6,457 bases of DNA from an uncultured Deinococcales bacterium (GTDB taxonomy: Bacteria; Deinococcota; Deinococci; Deinococcales; Trueperaceae): positions 1 through 6,457 of the forward strand of contig CALGZD010000056.1 in assembly GCA_937934635.1 (NCBI GenBank), given 5' to 3'. Made by a program: the position numbers and the translations under genes. The notes beneath the pieces were generated by a model, which made no database searches, was not told the DNA's origin, and saw only the letters and a list, made by a program, of their open reading frames with translations. Below, piece by piece: positions 5,754 to 6,457 of the stretch (positions are counted from its first letter, which is position 1; every line of letters starts with the position of its first letter).

Positions 5754-6401
5754 ATGAAGATTCTCGTACTTAACCCAAATAGTAATTCAGAAGTCACGCA
5801 AAATATAGATGGCTCTCTTGAACATATTAGACAGAAACTTTCTGTGGATATTGTTGTCGAAAATTTAAAGGACACACCTCATGGGATTGAAACACAGGAG
5901 GATGTTGAATTTGTTGCTGAACCTGTAGTTCGTTGTTTCAAAGAACAAAAAGACAACTATGATGGCTTTGTAATCGCCTGTTTTTCTGATCCTGGTTTAC
6001 ATGCTGCAAGAGAACAGGTTGGCAAGCCAGTGACAGGAATTGCTGAAGCAGGCTTGTTCACAGCACTTAGTCTAGGCGATAGAATCGGAACAATTTCGAT
6101 ATCAGGTAATTCTATTGTAAGACACCATCGTTACTACCGTGCTTTAGGGATTAGTGGACGAATTGCTGGAGATGTAGCGATAGATTCAAGCGTTGCTGAT
6201 TTAGCCAGTAGCGATAAAACTTTGGATAAGATGTTGCTAGCAGGGCAGAGGTTAAAAGATGACTTTGGGGCTAATGCGTTGGTGTTGGGCTGTGCTGGAA
6301 TGCCACAGTACAAAGAACCTTTGGAAAAAACGTTAGGCATACCTGTAGTTGATCCCACACAAGCAGCAACGATGATGGCACTGAGTATAGTTGTGATTTA
6401 A
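5754..6401 (+). CDS. Asp/Glu/hydantoin racemase-family protein
   Basis: The 215-residue protein fits the Asp/Glu/hydantoin racemase family, which includes hydantoin racemase and allantoin racemase. These cofactor-independent enzymes use two cysteines to remove and return a proton on opposite faces of the substrate. Both are visible: Cys76 in ACFSDPG and Cys180 in LGCAGM. The N-terminus ILVLNPNSN (3-11) is the usual family start and supports the ATG at 5754. GKPVTGIAEA (90-99) and the C-terminal GIPVVDPTQAA (195-205) are also typical. It begins 12 bp after the DapA-like stop and lacks a Shine-Dalgarno sequence; a small GACT/AGTC hairpin (5742-5753) abuts the ATG, so translation is probably coupled. 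With a ring hydrolase upstream, racemisation of a 5-substituted hydantoin or allantoin is the best guess, but a decarboxylase-like relative such as maleate isomerase or malonate decarboxylase cannot be fully excluded. Confidence 0.85.
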   Translation: MKILVLNPNSNSEVTQNIDGSLEHIRQKLSVDIVVENLKDTPHGIETQEDVEFVAEPVVRCFKEQKDNYDGFVIACFSDPGLHAAREQVGKPVTGIAEAGLFTALSLGDRIGTISISGNSIVRHHRYYRALGISGRIAGDVAIDSSVADLASSDKTLDKMLLAGQRLKDDFGANALVLGCAGMPQYKEPLEKTLGIPVVDPTQAATMMALSIVVI

Positions 6402-6457
6402 GATTTATCTTGCTTAGCAGCCCAAAACTGAATCGCTCTATCCATAATCATTGCAAG
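6398..6457 (-). CDS. 3' end of a convergent gene (partial, unrecognised)
   Basis: Read from the right edge on the minus strand, the frame is open for 19 codons and ends at a TAA (6400-6398). The residues are LAMIMDRAIQFWAAKQDKS, a plausible charged C-terminal helix. Its stop overlaps the last bases of the racemase gene, a compact tail-to-tail arrangement that leaves no room for a terminator. The length is too short to assign a family, and chance openness is possible. Confidence 0.4.
   Translation of the reverse strand, partial: LAMIMDRAIQFWAAKQDKS

Overview
The window looks like a moderately AT-rich proteobacterial chromosome segment. A YecM-family gene, the coding style and the gene families suggest a gammaproteobacterium, but nothing here fixes the genus. 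There is no rRNA, tRNA, CRISPR array or intact transposable element.

Left part (1-987). The first 140 bases hold a strong hairpin, a repeat-like palindrome and a short reading frame that may be the tail of an upstream gene. Next, on the minus strand, is the 58-residue N-terminal remnant of what looks like a GNAT acetyltransferase. It is divergent from a complete yecM-like gene (409-987). The two start codons lie only 31 bp apart, around a nearly symmetric -10 element, so both transcripts would have almost no leader.

Central and right part (992-6401). This looks like one catabolic locus. An N-formylglutamate amidohydrolase (HutG-like) family gene on the minus strand diverges from a plus-strand series: an MFS transporter, an allantoinase/hydantoinase-type cyclic amidohydrolase, a DapA-superfamily lyase and an Asp/Glu/hydantoin racemase-family protein. 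The shared 212-bp control region contains a 15-bp tandem repeat and a perfect 8-bp inverted repeat. A 149-bp gap between the amidohydrolase and DapA-like genes carries a double hairpin that looks like an inserted small repeat.

Likely logic (inference): the transporter brings in a cyclic ureide or imide such as a substituted hydantoin or allantoin. The racemase makes both enantiomers usable, the amidohydrolase opens the ring, and the HutG-like enzyme could remove the N-acyl or N-carbamoyl group. The DapA-like enzyme would act on a 2-oxo-acid intermediate or a related carbonyl compound. The DapA-like protein keeps the Schiff-base lysine but lacks the usual catalytic Tyr and carboxylate-binding Arg, so its reaction is probably not that of DapA. 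No classical carbamoylase, allantoate hydrolase or regulator lies in the window, and the substrate is unknown. The last 60 bases hold the 3' end of a convergent minus-strand gene.
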